From the NCBI RefSeq assembly GCF_020005365.1, contig NZ_JACNML010000012.1, positions 1-64,000 of the forward strand: a stretch of 64,000 nt of DNA, read 5' to 3'. Numbering within the stretch: position 1 is the stretch's first letter; every line of letters begins with the position of its first letter. The DNA comes from Kangiella shandongensis (lineage in GTDB: Bacteria; Pseudomonadota; Gammaproteobacteria; Enterobacterales; Kangiellaceae). This document shows, piece by piece, positions 42,368-51,429 of this stretch. A program made the position numbers and the translations under genes. Under the pieces are notes generated by a model. That model had not been told where the DNA came from and made no database searches. It saw only the letters and a list, made by a program, of their open reading frames with translations.

Positions 42368-43273
42368 CTAATTTTTCAATAAGTTAGCGGGTGAATATTG
42401 ATCGGTCAGGATTTTGGCGCTGGTGTCCCAGTTAATATCATTACTGATGGCATCGAATACTTTCAGGGTGTCAACGCCGTATTGCATCATCAGTCCTTTG
42501 TATTCATTGGCCCTTTTTAGTAAAGAACGTTTTTGGGGCAGTTTTTCATTGCTCACGACAATGACGCGGTTAGTTTTTTCGTCTTTAAAGCTAACCTGAT
42601 AAAGCTCACCAAACACTTGGTGGTAGGTCTCTGATTCGTGGTGGAAGAGGGCACTGGAGCTAAAAGTATTAGCCATAATGATGCCGCCAGGTTTTAGAAT
42701 GCTCTTCACTTCTTCCAGATACTCTTTAGTCATCATATGCTCTGGAATATAGTCGCTGTTGAAAGCGTCCAGCAAAATAAAGTCGTAACGTTGATCTTTG
42801 CGTTGAGCACGTTTGACAAAAACACGGCCATCTCGAACGTGAGTCTTGTACTGGGCTCCGTCGTCTGTGTAGTTGAAGTATTTTTTTGCCATCTCAGTGA
42901 CAACAGGATCAATTTCTACGGAGGTGATATTAGCGTTTGGATACAGTTCCTTATAATGGTTGACCAGGACGCCACCGCCAAGGCCTACAACGAGAATATC
43001 CTTGGGTTCATTAAGGAAAAAAGTCGCGCTCATAGCGAGTTTATAATAATCAAAAACGAGTTGCTTAGAACCATCGTCATAGATACAGGATTGACTGAGA
43101 TCGTTATGTTTTTTTTTACGGAAGCGCATACAAATATATCCGTTTTCCTGCACGACATAGACGTTTTGATAGAGCGAACGTTCTTCTTCCAGAAGTTTGG
43201 CGTTACCGCTGCTCGGCATGAAAGCAAAACTGATAAGCAGTAGGGCAACACTTAGACGTAATATGCTATTCAT
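42368..43273 (-). CDS. Spermidine synthase-like methyltransferase-fold protein, exported half
   Basis: The 301-residue product has a signal-like N-terminus (LSVALLLISFAFMPSSGNA), then a spermidine synthase-type fold. ILVVGLGGGVLVNH is the nucleotide-binding loop, ITSVEIDPVV the acidic strand, VRDGRVF and DFILLDAFNSDYIPEHMMT the active-site gate. Proteins of this group normally continue from a membrane domain in one chain. Here the membrane part is a separate upstream gene with an 8-base overlap. The signal would place the catalytic domain outside the cytoplasm, where decarboxylated SAM is not expected, so polyamine synthesis is uncertain. Confidence 0.72.
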   Translation of the reverse strand: MNSILRLSVALLLISFAFMPSSGNAKLLEEERSLYQNVYVVQENGYICMRFRKKKHNDLSQSCIYDDGSKQLVFDYYKLAMSATFFLNEPKDILVVGLGGGVLVNHYKELYPNANITSVEIDPVVTEMAKKYFNYTDDGAQYKTHVRDGRVFVKRAQRKDQRYDFILLDAFNSDYIPEHMMTKEYLEEVKSILKPGGIIMANTFSSSALFHHESETYHQVFGELYQVSFKDEKTNRVIVVSNEKLPQKRSLLKRANEYKGLMMQYGVDTLKVFDAISNDINWDTSAKILTDQYSPANLLKN

Positions 43274-43877
43274 TGACTAACTCCGCTTTAGGCAAAGGTT
43301 TAGGGAATAGTACTGATACTATACCGACTACGGCCAGGACGGAAGCAACGCCGTACAAAATGTGATCAATTTCGAACCACAACACCAGGTAGAATGAAGT
43401 CATGATGGTGCCAAGGGCACTGCCGAGCGTTGACACAAAATATAAAAAACCTGCGGTTTGACCACTGCTTTCAGCGTTCGCCACCAGCAGGCGAACCGAG
43501 TAGGGAGCTATCATGCCCATAATCGTTGTTGGTAACAAAAACAGAATAATTGAAGCAACCAGTGAGCCGTAACGAGGATCTTCGATCAGCATGAATATCC
43601 AGTCGGAGATGGCTTCGTGCCCAAGCACCAGGGGCAGTATGGTTATTGCCGCAATAATAAAAATCATACCGTACTTTCGGGTATTGGGTTCGTTAAGTGA
43701 TAACTTACCACCGAACAGATAACCGACCGATAAGGCCAGCATGAACACCGTAATGATACTGCCCCAGACATAGACACTACCGCCAAAGTATGGAGAAAGA
43801 ATTTTGCCGCCAAGCAGCTCCACGGTCATGATGGAGAAACCCATAATAAAGGCACAGATCAAAACAAGAGTATTCAT
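43266..43877 (-). CDS. Membrane half of a split MFS/spermidine synthase-like pair
   Basis: The 203-residue protein has six hydrophobic helices starting LVLICAFIMGFSIMTVELLGGKILSPYFGGS. That opening is the usual first segment of fused membrane/spermidine synthase proteins. The conserved YVWGSIITVFMLALSVGYLFGG and IAPYSVRLLVA stretches follow. The start at 43877 is chosen over a TTG 20 codons upstream because homologous proteins begin at the first helix. It overlaps the downstream catalytic gene by 8 bases, so the two halves are made together. Confidence 0.75.
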   Translation of the reverse strand: MNTLVLICAFIMGFSIMTVELLGGKILSPYFGGSVYVWGSIITVFMLALSVGYLFGGKLSLNEPNTRKYGMIFIIAAITILPLVLGHEAISDWIFMLIEDPRYGSLVASIILFLLPTTIMGMIAPYSVRLLVANAESSGQTAGFLYFVSTLGSALGTIMTSFYLVLWFEIDHILYGVASVLAVVGIVSVLFPKPLPKAELVNE

Positions 43878-44067
43878 AGAATGTCTTATAGAATTTATTA
43901 GTTCACCTGATAATAAGCGAATGAGGTTAAATGTCAAAGTTTGGCCGAGTACTCAAATATACAATCGCTTAATTGTCTGATACTTATATTCTATTGGGTC
44001 GTTTATATGAACGTGCTAAAATACGGCCTTTAATATATTTATAGCGTGAATGAATCAGGAGATAATC

Positions 44068-44649
44068 ATGGCAATTGAATTACCTGCATTACCTTATGAG
44101 CGTGATGCTTTAGCACCGCACATCTCAGAAGAAACGATCAATTATCACTACGGTAAGCACCACAACGCTTACGTGACAAACTTGAATAAGATGATTGAAG
44201 GTACTGACTTTGAAGGTAAAGAACTTGAAGATATTATTCGTACTTCAGAAGGCGGTGTGTTCAACAATGCTGCACAAGTTTGGAACCACACTTTCTACTG
44301 GAACAGCCTAAGCCCGAACGGTGGTGGTGAGCCATCGGGTGCACTTGCTGACGCGATTAACTCGGCGTTTGGTTCTTTCGCAGACTTCAAAGAAAAATTC
44401 ACAGCAAGCGCTGCGGGTAACTTTGGTTCAGGTTGGACTTGGTTAGTGAAAAATGCTTCTGGCGCACTTGAAATTGTGAACACAAGCAACGCTGATACAC
44501 CAATCACTGATGCTGGCGTTACTCCTTTATTGACAGTTGACGTTTGGGAACACGCTTACTACGTTGACTATCGTAACGCTCGCCCAGAGTATTTGAAAAA
44601 CTTCTGGGAACTAGTGAACTGGGACTTTGCGGCGAAAAACTTCGGCTAA
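44068..44649 (+). CDS. sodB: Iron superoxide dismutase
   Basis: The 193-residue enzyme converts superoxide to oxygen and hydrogen peroxide in the cytoplasm. Metal ligands are visible: HH in [10 protein letters not shown] in VWNHTFYW, and D and H in [24 protein letters not shown] and [11 protein letters not shown] favour the iron form. Length equals E. coli SodB. ATG at 44068 is chosen because AGGAGA is five bases upstream; the track-extended start six codons earlier lacks support. A terminator follows directly. Confidence 0.95.
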   Translation: MAIELPALPYERDALAPHISEETINYHYGKHHNAYVTNLNKMIEGTDFEGKELEDIIRTSEGGVFNNAAQVWNHTFYWNSLSPNGGGEPSGALADAINSAFGSFADFKEKFTASAAGNFGSGWTWLVKNASGALEIVNTSNADTPITDAGVTPLLTVDVWEHAYYVDYRNARPEYLKNFWELVNWDFAAKNFG

Positions 44650-44675
44650 TAGTTCTATCTCTGGTACAAGAGATT

Positions 44676-44704
44676 AAAGCTCAGCATTTGCTGGGCTTTT
44701 TTTT
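44676..44704 (+). terminator. Rho-independent terminator after sodB
   Basis: AAAGCTCAGC (44676-44685) pairs with GCTGGGCTTT (44690-44699, one G-T pair) around ATTT and continues into T residues. It overlaps the end of the convergent channel gene by two bases. Confidence 0.88.
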
Positions 44705-45140
44705 AATCGATATTTTTCCAGTGTTTCTGCATTTCCAGATAAAGAAAGGATGCACTCCAGGCGATAAACACTAACCCTATCAGAGCTTCGGTTCCTGCCA
44801 TAAACTGAATCGGTCCTTCCGGCACAATATCACCATAGCCTAAACTGGTGTAGGTAGCGAAAGAAAAGTACAGGCAGTTAAAAAAGCCGGTAATGAGGTT
44901 ACCTTGTGCATCGACCAGTTGATTTAAGCCGTCTAAGTCGGTAATTAAGTAATAACCGACTCCAAACAACCATATTTCCACAGTGTGGGCTAAGATAGCC
45001 ATTAAAACACTCATGGTGACACGGTAGCGCCCGGGGATTTTAAGCCATTTATTAACTTTAGACAGGCGGTATAGCATTTCATAGTGAATTAAGACGCACA
45101 GAGAAATAATTACCGTTGAGGCAAAGAATATAAACCACAT
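44703..45140 (-). CDS. Two-helix potassium channel
   Basis: A 145-residue membrane protein. Two or three helices surround a pore loop with the selectivity filter TSLGYGD in FATYTSLGYGDIVPEG, the hallmark of K+ channels. No cytoplasmic RCK or cyclic-nucleotide domain is attached, so gating is unknown. ATG at 45140 is preferred because GGAAG lies at the right distance; an ATG six codons upstream is possible. It converges on sodB. Confidence 0.85.
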   Translation of the reverse strand: MWFIFFASTVIISLCVLIHYEMLYRLSKVNKWLKIPGRYRVTMSVLMAILAHTVEIWLFGVGYYLITDLDGLNQLVDAQGNLITGFFNCLYFSFATYTSLGYGDIVPEGPIQFMAGTEALIGLVFIAWSASFLYLEMQKHWKNID

Positions 45141-45205
45141 CCCAGCTTCCTTTATCATTGATATGTCTTGATTGTAGCGAAACTGGCTGGCTTATGCAGA
45201 GAGTT

Positions 45206-45244
45206 TTAAAAAAAAGCGCTAAACCATGATTAGTTTAGCGCTTT
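45206..45244 (-). terminator. Terminator of the TonB receptor gene
   Basis: On the minus strand AAAGCGCTAAAC (45233-45244) pairs with GTTTAGCGCTTT (45213-45224) around an 8-nt loop and runs into eight T residues. It is ten bases after the receptor stop. Confidence 0.9.
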
Positions 45245-45253
45245 AGGACTAGT

Positions 45254-47419
45254 TTAGTAGGTTGCTGTCCAATTCAGAGTATAAGTACGACCACGTCCCT
45301 GGAAGTTAAACAGATACTCTGGACCATAAGCAGGGGAGTAGAATGCCGTAGCACGTTGCCCCCAAACCGTAGAGTATTGTTTATTTAATAGGTTGGTAAT
45401 ACCTAAGCTGAACTTGCCTACATTGGTTTGAGCGTTGAGCGTCAAATCAAGGGTAGTATAACCATCAATTTCACGATCGGTAGCGTCGTCAGCATCGAAT
45501 GCATGATTAGCCTGAAGGTGAGCCGAGTAATCGTAATTCGTCCAGCCGAGGAAAGCTGTCGCGGAAGACAGTGAGGCATAACGGACATCACGTTTCTGCC
45601 AGTCACCATCAGCGTCTTCCTGTTCAGAACGCACCCAGTGTAGTGTTGCGCCAGACTGGAAGCCATGCTCAAAGTAACGCGTTACTGCACCTTCGAATCC
45701 AAAGTCGCGAGTTTTATTATCGACGACGACCACGTTTAAGTTCGAGTCGTTAACTACCGCTTTATCCGACCAGGCGTAATAAATGGACGTTTGCGCCTGC
45801 CAGTTTTCGCCCATGAAGCGCCAGCCGAATTCCCCCTGATCAGTTTCAACGGCACTTAGCGGGTTGTCGTTAACATTAACGGCTGGGCTCTTACCGTAAT
45901 ATTTCGCTGGATCCGGTAATTCGAAGCCCTGGCTGAAACGGAACCAGGTCTGGTGTTGGCCGAAGTCATACAGCACGCTGGCGTTAAATAAGGTGGCGTC
46001 ATAATCGTTACTACCACCAGGAATTAAAACGCTCACGCGTTGCCCGAACTGATCATAGCTGAACTTTTCAAAGTCCTCGACATCAACATCCATGCGTTGT
46101 TGACGTACTCCGGCAGAAAGTTTCCAGTTGTCGGTCAATGTCCAGTCTGCTTGCACGAAACCAGATAAACCATCAACACCATAACTTGGGTAGCGTGGCT
46201 CTAGACGTGATTCGTTCTGTATCAGGCCGCCGGTGGCATCGGTGGTTTCCAGATCAAAGAACATTTGATCGGCATCAAAGTCTTCACTGTCATGATCGAG
46301 GCCATAGGTCAGGTGTGTTGATTCACTTACTGCTGTATCGAATAGTGCTTTTAATCCGCTTAGCTGTGTGTTCTGTTTCGATGTGCCAAACTCGATGGCA
46401 TAACGTCCTTGCATTGGCATGATACGTGGGCGAGGGAAGGCACTAAAACTTGATTCTTCATTCCGATGGAAGGCTTGCAGATAAAAGTCCTGACCCAATA
46501 GATCGCCATGATGATATTGTACATTCAGCATTTCGCGATCGGTTGCTGGGGCGCGGTCTGAACGGAAGCCGTCACGGATCTCCGCACCCTGTAAACTTCC
46601 TACGGGTACGGCATTAATATTAGGGAAGTATAAGCCGCGCTCACCAGTATAATTCGAGCGGTATATTTGTGCGCCCAGTTCCAGAGTTTGCTCTTCTGTT
46701 AGCTTGATGTCGACGGAGCCAAGAATATCAACGGTGCGGTTGTCCTGTAGATCGGTTTGGGTGATGTCGGGAAATATTTCATCGCCGTTACCATCGTAAA
46801 AACGACCATTTTCTTCATAGGCCAGTCCCAAATAAGCCTGTACGTCATCGTTGCCATCGCTGATCGAGTGTTTAAAGCGTTTACTCTTGTCGTCGCCGCT
46901 ATTGAATCCGCTGGAAGCACCGAGCTGGGTCGTGAATTCAACACCGCCGGTAGAGCCTTTTTTGGTGATGATATTGATAATTCCGCCAGTTGCGCCGCCT
47001 CCGTACAAGCTGCTGGCTCCTGACATCACTTCGATACGTTCAACGTTAAACGGATCGATTGAGTCAAATTGACGCGACAGTCCGCGAGAGTTATTCAGTG
47101 ATACACCGTTGATCAGTACCTGAACACTGCGGCCACGTAAGTTTTGCCCATAATTGGTGCGCCCCTGAGGTGCCAGATCCAGACCTGGAACCAGCTTACC
47201 CAGCATGGTCTTTAAATCAGCTCCTGTCTCAAGTTGCTGCTCAATAGCATTTCGGTCGACAACCCATACCGAACCTGGGATGTCGCTGATTTTAGTTGGT
47301 GTTCGCGAGCCGACGACCACTACAGTGTCATCAATCTCGATCTGATTTTGCTGAGCCTGTAAGCCAAGCGAAACGCTGCTGGCGATTACTGCAATGCTAA
47401 AGCCAATTGATGTTTTCAT
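45254..47419 (-). CDS. TonB-dependent outer-membrane receptor, likely siderophore type
   Basis: A 721-residue outer-membrane protein. The signal peptide ends near LGLQA. A TonB-box-like DDTVVVVGS segment and the plug domain follow (SDIPGSVWVVDRNAI, NLRGRSVQVLINGV, RIEVMSGASSLYGGGATGGIINIITK), then a 22-strand barrel. The C-terminus ends in aromatic YTLNWTATY, typical of outer-membrane barrels. A Fur-like site 65 bases upstream suggests iron repression, so a ferric-siderophore substrate is likely. AGGTAAC precedes the ATG. It is monocistronic with its own terminator. Confidence 0.9.
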   Translation of the reverse strand: MKTSIGFSIAVIASSVSLGLQAQQNQIEIDDTVVVVGSRTPTKISDIPGSVWVVDRNAIEQQLETGADLKTMLGKLVPGLDLAPQGRTNYGQNLRGRSVQVLINGVSLNNSRGLSRQFDSIDPFNVERIEVMSGASSLYGGGATGGIINIITKKGSTGGVEFTTQLGASSGFNSGDDKSKRFKHSISDGNDDVQAYLGLAYEENGRFYDGNGDEIFPDITQTDLQDNRTVDILGSVDIKLTEEQTLELGAQIYRSNYTGERGLYFPNINAVPVGSLQGAEIRDGFRSDRAPATDREMLNVQYHHGDLLGQDFYLQAFHRNEESSFSAFPRPRIMPMQGRYAIEFGTSKQNTQLSGLKALFDTAVSESTHLTYGLDHDSEDFDADQMFFDLETTDATGGLIQNESRLEPRYPSYGVDGLSGFVQADWTLTDNWKLSAGVRQQRMDVDVEDFEKFSYDQFGQRVSVLIPGGSNDYDATLFNASVLYDFGQHQTWFRFSQGFELPDPAKYYGKSPAVNVNDNPLSAVETDQGEFGWRFMGENWQAQTSIYYAWSDKAVVNDSNLNVVVVDNKTRDFGFEGAVTRYFEHGFQSGATLHWVRSEQEDADGDWQKRDVRYASLSSATAFLGWTNYDYSAHLQANHAFDADDATDREIDGYTTLDLTLNAQTNVGKFSLGITNLLNKQYSTVWGQRATAFYSPAYGPEYLFNFQGRGRTYTLNWTATY

Positions 47420-47483
47420 TGTTGTTACCTGTTAATCCATTCAGAATTTCAGGCGCATGATACTCCTATTAAAATATAAAGTA

Positions 47484-47503
47484 AATAAGATTGATTCGCA
47501 TTT
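47484..47503. promoter_or_regulatory. Fur-box-like site upstream of the TonB receptor
   Basis: AATAAGATTGATTCGCATTT matches the common Fur-box form AATGAGAATGATTCTCATTT at 17 of 20 positions by eye. It lies between the divergent TonB receptor and DUF2157 genes, 65 bases from the receptor start. Iron-dependent repression of the receptor is the natural reading. Confidence 0.65.
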
Positions 47504-47613
47504 AGATTTGTTTGTTAAATAGAACATATAGCTGGTATAACTGGTGATAAATCAGTGATATATGAACTTTTTGCAAGATAGTGTATAGTTGATTGCAAAT
47601 TACAGGAGGTTCA

Positions 47614-48957
47614 ATGGGCGCTAATCTAAATCAAAAAAGGATATCTAAGCAGCAATTTCAATGGCTGCAGGACGAAGCCAGTTGTTGGAAAGACGAAGGA
47701 ATCATAGACTCTCAAACCCAACAACAGCTCATGGAGCGTTATCAGGTCGAAGGGGTTACAGCAGCTGAGCAACGATACAGCTGGAGCAATGTTCTACTCA
47801 TTTCTTTAGGAGCTTTACTGATCGGTGGCGGTATTATTCTGTTGCTGGCCCATAACTGGGAAGATTTTGGTAAGGCGACACGTACAGTCCTATCATTTTT
47901 GCCTTTAGTACTGGCGCAAGCTTTATGCTGGTATGGCCTGCAATATAAACCCAAATCATTGGCGCTACGCGAATCTGGCGGGGTGCTATTGTTCTTTGCC
48001 ATTGGTGCCAGTATTTCCCTGATTAGCCAGACCTATCACATCTATGGCGACCTGGAGCGCTTTCTGGTCGTCTGGTTATTACTCGGTTTGCCTATTGTTT
48101 ATCTTCTACGTTCAGCTACAACCTTGATACTCATTAGTGCTGTAATATTATGGTTATGTGCTTTAGAGCGCGAACCCTATTGGCTATTCTACGCCGTGTT
48201 GGCGCCACATCTGTATCAGCTGTACCGCGAACAAAGCCGAATACTGTTGCCCTGGTCTCTGTGGTTTACTTGTATTGGTTTACTGATTTCTATTGTTTAC
48301 GGTAGTGCTTACTATGCATCGCCACTCGATCACTGGAGTATTTATATTACTCTGGCATTAGGCTGTACTTTCTACGCGCTAGGTTACTGGTGTCTGGGTT
48401 TTAATTGTCAAAAGTTCTGGGTTAATGCTCCGGTCAGTCTCGGCGTCATCCTGATTGGTTTTGTCAGCTTAATGTTTACCTGGTATGGCAGAACCTTACC
48501 TTCCGATCTGTGGCAGGTTGAGTCACCGATGACGTTCAATGAATATATGATTCTTGGCTTCTTTGTGCTGTGTATCTTAACGGTTATTTTGTTTGTTGTT
48601 CGTCATGCCAGCCAGTTGAGTGCCCCAAATTGGATAGCCTTATCCAGTTTTGTCTTTGTCATACTCGGTATTATCGGCTTCTATTTTAATACTGGTGAAC
48701 ATATTTTCGTTGTCCTGTCGAATCTCTATATTCTTATTGGGTCCGTGTTGTTGATGTTCCAGGGCATACAAAAGACTCGTCTCATGTTACTCAATGGTGG
48801 GCTGGTCTGGTTTAGCTTTCTGGTCTTGTTCCGTTATTTTGATAGCGACATTCCGTTCGTGGCAAAAGGGATCATCTTTATTGCGGTGGGTGCGGCCTTT
48901 ATCGCAACCAATATTTGGTTTCAGAAAAAGCAACTAGCTAAGGAGAGCCAGGTATGA
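47614..48957 (+). CDS. DUF2157-family membrane protein
   Basis: The 447-residue protein has a soluble N-terminal region (residues about 1-50, QLMERYQVEGVTAAEQRYSWSNVLL) and about 12 membrane helices. GALLIGGGIILLLAHNWEDFGKATR and SISLISQTYHIYGDLERFLVVWLLLGLP are DUF2157 hallmarks. The function is unknown. ATG at 47614 is chosen over an upstream TTG because AGGAGG lies five bases before it. It overlaps the next gene by four bases (ATGA) and forms a three-gene set. Confidence 0.85.
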   Translation: MGANLNQKRISKQQFQWLQDEASCWKDEGIIDSQTQQQLMERYQVEGVTAAEQRYSWSNVLLISLGALLIGGGIILLLAHNWEDFGKATRTVLSFLPLVLAQALCWYGLQYKPKSLALRESGGVLLFFAIGASISLISQTYHIYGDLERFLVVWLLLGLPIVYLLRSATTLILISAVILWLCALEREPYWLFYAVLAPHLYQLYREQSRILLPWSLWFTCIGLLISIVYGSAYYASPLDHWSIYITLALGCTFYALGYWCLGFNCQKFWVNAPVSLGVILIGFVSLMFTWYGRTLPSDLWQVESPMTFNEYMILGFFVLCILTVILFVVRHASQLSAPNWIALSSFVFVILGIIGFYFNTGEHIFVVLSNLYILIGSVLLMFQGIQKTRLMLLNGGLVWFSFLVLFRYFDSDIPFVAKGIIFIAVGAAFIATNIWFQKKQLAKESQV

Positions 48958-49520
48958 AGTTGACTAAACCACTTGTTTTAATACTGTTTATCATTCAGTT
49001 GGCAGTGCCCGCTTATATGATTTATGAGCAGCGCACGGTCCTGTCAGAAGGTGTCGTTTATAAATTCAAAACCAGGCCCATCGATCCGCTGGACCCCTTT
49101 CGCGGGCACTATGTAACATTACGATTTGAAGCCAATACGGATCCAATTGCGACTTCTGAATACCTCAGAAAAGGAGATTGGGTTTATGCTGTGCTGAGCG
49201 AAGACAAAGATGGCTTCGCACAAATTAGCCAACTTGTTTTGGAAGAGCCGCAAAATAAAGATTTTATCAAGGCTGAAGTCAGTTGGGGCAGCCTGGACCG
49301 TGGTTATTATGTGCGGCTACCATTTAATCGCTACTATGCGTCGGAAGATACGGCACCACAGATTGAAAAGGCAGTATGGCGACGCCAGCGAGACGAAGTT
49401 GACAATGTTTATGCTGAGGTGAGTGTTTTAGAAGGAAAAGCAACGCTGAAAAAACTTTATGTTAATGAACTGGCTATCAGGGATTATCTTGAGCAAGAAG
49501 TGAAAAATAACAACAAATAG
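48954..49520 (+). CDS. GDYXXLXY-domain protein
   Basis: The 188-residue protein has one N-terminal membrane helix (LVLILFIIQLAVPAYMIYEQ) and an extracytoplasmic domain with DPFRGHYVTLRFE, the variable GDYxxLxY motif (here G-H-Y-V-T-L-R-F). GDYXXLXY proteins are frequently encoded next to DUF2157 proteins, as here with an ATGA overlap, so they likely form a membrane complex. Their function is unknown. A second conserved block is YYVRLPFNRYYASEDTA. Confidence 0.85.
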   Translation: MKLTKPLVLILFIIQLAVPAYMIYEQRTVLSEGVVYKFKTRPIDPLDPFRGHYVTLRFEANTDPIATSEYLRKGDWVYAVLSEDKDGFAQISQLVLEEPQNKDFIKAEVSWGSLDRGYYVRLPFNRYYASEDTAPQIEKAVWRRQRDEVDNVYAEVSVLEGKATLKKLYVNELAIRDYLEQEVKNNNK

Positions 49521-49530
49521 GAAGTAGTTA

Positions 49531-50049
49531 ATGAGTTTTAATAAGACGGTTTATAAAACATCTTCTACCAATTACAACATCAATGGTAAAAGTTACGACA
49601 ACTATGAGGATATACCTGAAGAAGAGAAAGCGCTGATAGAAGATCTGTTATCACAGGATCTTTTTTCCGACGAAGCAAGCAGGACTGAAAACTATAGTTT
49701 TAATGGAAAAGAGTACAGTAGTTTTGATGAGCTGCCGGAAGAGGCCAAAAATGTCTTTAACTCCATGAAAGACATGAGAGCAGGGAGGTTTGATAACGTT
49801 ATTGAGCATGACAAGGTAACCTCTCATGTAACCCATGACCTGCATCAAGGTACCGTGAGTGAGCAAAATATCAACCCACAACCAAGTGCTCATGAAGCTG
49901 GTCAGCCACCGCAATATCATGGCACCTATCATGCTAACCAGGCGCCTCGTCAGTCTGCCGTGCAAAAGCGGAACAAAAATGGTCAATGGTTATCTATCGT
50001 GGCTATCCTGGTATTGATTGGTTTCGTGGTCTGGAGCGCTTTTAAGTAA
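49531..50049 (+). CDS. Tail-anchored protein with two 40-residue N-terminal repeats
   Basis: The 172-residue protein contains two related segments, residues 15-40 (YNINGKSYDNYEDIPEEEK) and 55-80 (YSFNGKEYSSFDELPEEAK), with an exact 40-residue period. A His/Gln/Pro-rich linker follows, with a single C-terminal membrane helix (WLSIVAILVLIGFVVWSAF). No signal peptide is seen, so the repeats should face the cytoplasm. It starts 10 bases after the GDYXXLXY gene with GGAAG upstream, so it is the third gene of that operon. I do not recognise the family. Confidence 0.65.
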   Translation: MSFNKTVYKTSSTNYNINGKSYDNYEDIPEEEKALIEDLLSQDLFSDEASRTENYSFNGKEYSSFDELPEEAKNVFNSMKDMRAGRFDNVIEHDKVTSHVTHDLHQGTVSEQNINPQPSAHEAGQPPQYHGTYHANQAPRQSAVQKRNKNGQWLSIVAILVLIGFVVWSAFK

Positions 50050-50059
50050 ATTCAATAGG

Positions 50060-50854
50060 TTAACCAAATTGATAGGCATCCAGACTTAGAACCTGGTGAT
50101 CCATAGCCTGATGAATCCGCTTGATTGGCTCATCCATTTCGGTAGCGCCAAGCGTAACAAATAAGGGATACAGATGCTCGGCCGTTGGATGGTTAAAATT
50201 CGCGTGCGGAGCTAACTGTTTGTAGTTGAGTAAATTGTCATGCTGACCCAAGGATAATTGTTGCGCAATCCATTCACTGAAGGCCTCTGCTTTAGCGCCA
50301 TAGCTTGAATCTGATGATGCCGTAAAGAAGGCTCGTAAGTTGTGTGTAATTCCGCCTGAACCGATTAGTAAAACCCCTTGCTGTCTTAGATGTTTCAGTT
50401 CTTGACCCAGACGATAGTGATAGTGCGTACCTCGTGTACTGTCGATGGACATTTGAATGACAGGGATATCGGCTTCGGGATAAAGCCACATTAGGGGTAT
50501 CCAGGCGCCATGGTCTAAACCTCTCTTGAGATTAAGACTTACATTAAGTTCATCTCTCAGCAAAGTGTCTGCGATTTGTTGAGATAGTATCGGCGCACCA
50601 TGAGCAGGGTATTGCAGCTGGTAGAGTTCTTCCGCAAAACCATAGAAGTCATGAATGGTTTCTAAGCTGTTGCTGCTGGTGATCTGCACGGAATCCGCTA
50701 AATCAAAATGTGCAGAGAGGACAATAATCGCCCTGGGCTTATTCAAATTGTCACCAAGTGACTGGAAAAATTGCGTGGTGGAATTATTTTCAACCGCTAA
50801 CATCGGTGAGCCATGAGATAAAAACAGCGCTGGCATGGTTAGTGGGTAAGTCAT
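50060..50854 (-). CDS. DODA-type extradiol ring-cleavage dioxygenase (YgiD-like)
   Basis: A 264-residue class III (LigB-like) extradiol dioxygenase that cleaves catechol rings with non-heme iron or zinc. MPALFLSHGSPMLA at the N-terminus and AHFD, YPAHGAP, GLDHGAWIPL and GSGGITHNLR supply the His metal ligands of the 4,5-DOPA dioxygenase branch. The natural substrate is uncertain. It is followed on the same strand direction by the DoxX gene upstream (62-base gap), and a LysR gene diverges from both, suggesting a quinone or aromatic-stress unit. Confidence 0.88.
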   Translation of the reverse strand: MTYPLTMPALFLSHGSPMLAVENNSTTQFFQSLGDNLNKPRAIIVLSAHFDLADSVQITSSNSLETIHDFYGFAEELYQLQYPAHGAPILSQQIADTLLRDELNVSLNLKRGLDHGAWIPLMWLYPEADIPVIQMSIDSTRGTHYHYRLGQELKHLRQQGVLLIGSGGITHNLRAFFTASSDSSYGAKAEAFSEWIAQQLSLGQHDNLLNYKQLAPHANFNHPTAEHLYPLFVTLGATEMDEPIKRIHQAMDHQVLSLDAYQFG

Positions 50855-50915
50855 GGGCTTTAACCTGTCGTTTGCATTGCAGTTTCCGCTGGCGAGTTGC
50901 CAGCGGATAACCAGA

Positions 50916-51362
50916 TTATTGCTGTGTGAATTTTTTAGCTATGGTTTTATCGATAGATAGTTGACCAGCACCTGATACTGCCAATGAGACTGATGTTGCT
51001 AATAGCATCAAGGCAAACTCATAGCCATTGTTACTGACGAATAGTCCATTACCGATGTGGACGGTCATGGCCACCAGCATGGTAAAGGCGGTAATGACCG
51101 CTGCTGGACGAGTTAAAAGTCCGACAAATAGTGCTAAGCCACCAAAAAATTCAGCGCTACCGGCGAGTAAAGCCATTAAGTAACCTGGCTCGAAGCCTAC
51201 GCTGGCCATCCACTGTCCTGTACCTTCTAAGCCATAGCCGCCGAACCAGCCAAATAACTTTTGTGAACCGTGGGCCATCAAGATGATACCAAGCGGTAGG
51301 CGGATAAACAGTGGTGCCCAGCTGTTTGAGGCTGGAATCAGTTTATTCATTAAGTTGCTCAT
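50916..51362 (-). CDS. DoxX-family membrane protein
   Basis: The 148-residue protein has four hydrophobic helices, with FIRLPLGIILMAHGSQKLFGWFGGYG typical of the DoxX family. FFGGLALFVGLLTRPAAVITAF follows. DoxX proteins are small membrane proteins linked to redox stress and quinone reactions in some bacteria; here the role is inferred only. GGAGAG precedes the ATG. It lies upstream of and in line with the DODA dioxygenase gene, and the LysR regulator diverges from it. Confidence 0.87.
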   Translation of the reverse strand: MSNLMNKLIPASNSWAPLFIRLPLGIILMAHGSQKLFGWFGGYGLEGTGQWMASVGFEPGYLMALLAGSAEFFGGLALFVGLLTRPAAVITAFTMLVAMTVHIGNGLFVSNNGYEFALMLLATSVSLAVSGAGQLSIDKTIAKKFTQQ

Positions 51363-51429
51363 GTGAACTCTCCTAAATCGGTTAATACTAAGTTGTGTTG
51401 ATGGTGATACTTTACGCTTTAATATTTTG

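Noticed and set aside
42737-43243. 168-codon plus-strand frame antisense to the spermidine synthase-like gene
   Set aside because: It lies entirely inside a gene with strong family motifs on the other strand. Its product is low-complexity and lacks a ribosome-binding site.
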